DNA of 64,000 nt from Psychroserpens burtonensis DSM 12212 (GTDB taxonomy: Bacteria > Bacteroidota > Bacteroidia > Flavobacteriales > Flavobacteriaceae). Of this stretch, positions 62,111 through 64,000 are shown one piece after another (position 1 is the first letter of the stretch; each line of letters begins with the position of its first letter). The DNA lies in the NCBI RefSeq assembly GCF_000425305.1, contig NZ_AUDE01000018.1:62001-126000 (forward strand). The letters run 5' to 3'. A program made the translations under genes and the position numbers. Under the pieces are notes generated by a model. That model searched no databases and had not been told where the DNA came from. It worked only from the letters and a program-made list of their open reading frames with translations.

Positions 62111-62261
62111 CAGCATACACAAAACACTTTTTTTAAAAATTATTTAAATTTAAATTTCAGCACATGTTACATATGTTTCATGATTTGAAACATATCTTCT
62201 AACGGCTTCTAAGTCTTCCATATAACTTTACATCATCAAGAATTCAATAGCCTATTTTAAG

Positions 62262-62393
62262 ATGAATCACAATCCAAACAAAACAAGTGAGACGATTTAC
62301 CTCGGCATCGATCATCTAAAAAAGGGAACCTATAATCTCAATATTCTATTGAAAAACAAAATTATTAAAACGATACAATTTATCAAACGATAG
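62262..62393 (+). CDS. small protein of 43 residues, possible
   Basis: An ATG-to-TAG frame of 43 codons in the 376-nt gap after the HTCS: MNHNPNKTSETIYLGIDHLK opens it and NLNILLKNKIIKTIQFIKR closes it. The second half alternates hydrophobic and basic residues as one or two beta strands would, and the first half is polar. I believe similar small proteins occur in related bacteria, but I cannot name a family. There is no clear promoter of its own. It could be translated from the regulator mRNA. Confidence 0.5.
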   Translation: MNHNPNKTSETIYLGIDHLKKGTYNLNILLKNKIIKTIQFIKR

Positions 62394-62419
62394 TAAAGAT
62401 GCTATTAATCAGTTGAGAG

Positions 62420-62473
62420 AAAGGAAGCCATTGCATTAGAATATGAAGTTCAATTTGGTTTCCTTTTCTTTTT
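62420..62473 (+). terminator. probable terminator after the small ORF
   Basis: Ten-bp stem AAAGGAAGCC/GGTTTCCTTT (one G-T pair) with a 27-nt loop, then TCTTTTT. The long loop weakens the call. Confidence 0.5.
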
Positions 62474-62486
62474 AAAAATCAAAATT

Positions 62487-63335
62487 ATGAAAACACTAAA
62501 ACCACTATTACTAACTTTTGCTTTTTTATTTATAAGCAACACAAGCCAAGCTCAGATATGGAAAAAACTAAAGAAAAAAGCAGAGCAAGCTGTTGAAGAC
62601 GTGATCGTAAAAAAGACGGCAGATAAGGCAGCTCAAATGGCTGGGAAAGGTATGGATAAGATATTCAATATCGATTTTGACGGCGCTCAAGCAGACCCCT
62701 CAATTTTGCCTGAAAGTTATGATTTTGAGTGGAAATACACCATGCAGATGACACACAAGAAAGGCAATATGAATATGACCTATTACCTAAAACCAGGTGC
62801 TAAGTATTTTGGATCTCAGCCAGAATTAGAGGATAACCCCATGGCAAATGGCATGTTTATGGTGTTTGACGAAAAACTAGATATCATGGCCATTTTTATG
62901 GAAACCGAGGATGGTAAATCAGGCACACTTCTCAAGAATCCATCTATCGATATTGAAGATATAGCGGAACAAGAAGAAGTAAATTTAGAAGATTACACAT
63001 TTACAAAAATAGGCACTAAAGCCATATTAGGATTCGAATGTCAGGGTTATCAAATGGAGAATGACGAAATGAAGATAACCATGTATATGGCAATGGATGC
63101 TCCAGTAAGTTTTAACCAAATATATGGAAGTCATATGAAAACGAAACCTAAAGGCTTTGATCCTAAATGGATGGAAATGGCTGAGAACAGTATCGTCCTA
63201 GAAATGGATATGATTCATAAAAAGAAAAAGAAATACAACGTTAAAATGACCTGCGTGGCATTAGAGAAATCACCAAAGACACTTGTAGTAAGTGACTATG
63301 AATTTATGGATCTAAATACTGATCAAGGACGTTAA
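62487..63335 (+). CDS. DUF4412 family secreted protein
   Basis: A 282-residue protein with signal peptide (about 1-22, ending SQAQ) and a Lys-rich helix just after it (WKKLKKKAEQAVEDVIVKK). From about 75 it shows the DUF4412 pattern: FEWKYTMQMTHKKGNMNMTY, then DEKLDIMAIFMETEDGKSGT, GFECQGYQMENDEMKITMYM and DPKWMEMAENSIVLEMDM. Family function unknown; it is predicted to be periplasmic. It is unusually rich in Met. The small lipoprotein gene follows after 26 nt. Confidence 0.85.
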   Translation: MKTLKPLLLTFAFLFISNTSQAQIWKKLKKKAEQAVEDVIVKKTADKAAQMAGKGMDKIFNIDFDGAQADPSILPESYDFEWKYTMQMTHKKGNMNMTYYLKPGAKYFGSQPELEDNPMANGMFMVFDEKLDIMAIFMETEDGKSGTLLKNPSIDIEDIAEQEEVNLEDYTFTKIGTKAILGFECQGYQMENDEMKITMYMAMDAPVSFNQIYGSHMKTKPKGFDPKWMEMAENSIVLEMDMIHKKKKKYNVKMTCVALEKSPKTLVVSDYEFMDLNTDQGR

Positions 63336-63361
63336 AATTAAAAACTATAAAAACAATAATT

Positions 63362-63850
63362 ATGAATATTTTAAAAAGAATTTCCTCGAAAACAGCACTC
63401 ATTTTATGTTCACTAACAGTAGTGCTAAGTAGCTGCTCTAGTGGTGATGATTCTTCGGACTCAGAACAGAGCGATTACTATTTAACTGCCAAAATTGATG
63501 GCGTAGATTATTCAAGAGAATTTGTTACTGTTAGCGCTTCAGCTGATAATACTGATATCTATGTCATTACCGCAATAGGCGAAACATCCTCTATTGCTTT
63601 AACATTAGAAGGGCCTATTTCTACTGGAACATTTACGACAGCAACAGGCACATTTCCAGTAATGTTCTATCAACAAAACGACCCCTTTGTAGCTTGGGGA
63701 GCAACTGAAGATGGAGGTTCTGGCACAATCACTATTACCGAAAGCACAGCTACTTACTTAAAAGGTACGTTTTCGTTTACAGGAGTTAATCCTGCAGATG
63801 ACTCAACAAAATTAATTGCCGAAGGAAGATTTAAAGCTCAAAAACTATAA
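63362..63850 (+). CDS. small surface-type lipoprotein
   Basis: A 162-residue lipoprotein: signal ending in lipobox LSSC (Cys25) followed by the acidic linker SSGDDSSDSEQSD, which may direct it to the cell surface. The mature part is one beta-rich domain (YLTAKIDGVDYSREFVTVSA, ISTGTFTTATGTFPVMFYQQ, ATYLKGTFSFTGVNPADDS), similar to DUF6252-type small lipoproteins, but I am not sure of the family. It is 26 nt after the DUF4412 gene and 2 nt before the next, so they form a run. Confidence 0.75.
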   Translation: MNILKRISSKTALILCSLTVVLSSCSSGDDSSDSEQSDYYLTAKIDGVDYSREFVTVSASADNTDIYVITAIGETSSIALTLEGPISTGTFTTATGTFPVMFYQQNDPFVAWGATEDGGSGTITITESTATYLKGTFSFTGVNPADDSTKLIAEGRFKAQKL

Positions 63851-63852
63851 AT

Positions 63853-64000
63853 ATGAAAACATTAAAAATAAAAATTGTGAAAGCGAAAATTTTAACAACA
63901 ATAGTAATAGGTCTATTTACTTTATTCTCTGTAAAAGCACAAGAAGAGAATTTTGTGGTACTCATTGGCAACATGGAACATCAGGTGGAAAGTGTTGTAC
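63853..64000 (+). CDS. secreted protein, 5' end only
   Basis: Starts at the ATG 63853, 2 nt after the lipoprotein stop, and runs open to the window edge (49 codons). A signal peptide with a long basic start (MKTLKIKIVKAKILTTIVIG, then FTLFSVKAQ) is clear. The mature part seen, EENFVVLIGNMEHQVESVV, is too short to identify. Confidence 0.65.
   Translation, partial: MKTLKIKIVKAKILTTIVIGLFTLFSVKAQEENFVVLIGNMEHQVESVV

Noticed and set aside
1-64000. tRNA, rRNA, CRISPR arrays, prophage
   Set aside because: I looked for TTCGA-type T arms, rRNA cores, short regular repeats and phage structural genes and found none; a covariance-model scan could still find a small RNA.

Overview
The window is AT-rich chromosomal DNA of a member of the Flavobacteriaceae (Bacteroidota). 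The evidence is type IX secretion (T9SS) sorting domains of both type A and type B, Bacteroidota promoter boxes (TAnnTTTG) instead of sigma70 -10 boxes, and several typical families: DUF6607, DUF5606, DUF3276, HmuY and a hybrid two-component regulator. The gene order ruvX-def-DUF5606-mazG, divergent from dapD, also fits. No rRNA, tRNA, CRISPR array, phage or insertion sequence was recognised.

Layout. 1-6.5 kb: a heme/iron uptake locus. A DUF6607 gene and an ankyrin gene diverge from a TonB-dependent receptor, which is broken by one in-frame TAA. Two HmuY-type proteins follow, one a lipoprotein and one a T9SS substrate. 6.5-24.7 kb: housekeeping and secreted enzymes (HMG-CoA lyase, LysE exporter, M43 protease, pyrD, pepT, yajC-DUF1573-nusB, leucine dehydrogenase, ABC exporter, PUR-alpha-like DUF3276, M14 peptidase, CsaA-like protein, thioredoxin-like protein, mazG, DUF5606, def, ruvX). 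25.2-33.1 kb: dapD, then a lipooligosaccharide-type glycan locus of two facing gene groups, with a GT9, a CDP-glycerol-transferase-like protein, four GT2-like enzymes, an InaA/Kdo-kinase-like protein and a methyltransferase. 33.1-39.7 kb: tsaC, CCA-adding enzyme, GNAT, heme A synthase, a pRiA4b-ORF3-like protein, HupE/UreJ and an ABC-2 exporter.

40.0-58.2 kb is the most unusual part. Five T9SS type B proteins are encoded almost back to back on the plus strand. They are interrupted only by a convergent prolyl oligopeptidase gene that carries an in-frame TAG. All five are built from one roughly 90-residue module that starts with a CDDxxDG-like loop and ends near a second cysteine. By reading I count 4, 4, 1, 14 and 2 copies. 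Two neighbours share an almost unchanged 1.28-kb 3' end, and the 1892-residue protein contains an internal duplication of a three-module block. No SprF/PorP partner gene is present. Just downstream lies a hybrid two-component regulator whose kinase domain lacks the usual G1 box, followed by a small ORF, a DUF4412 protein, a small lipoprotein and a truncated secreted protein.

Two signals cross gene boundaries. The octamer CTTCGGAA occurs 18 times by eye, in three reading frames and in non-coding DNA, far more than composition predicts. Two otherwise intact genes each carry a single premature stop, which may be sequence error, recent inactivation or readthrough.
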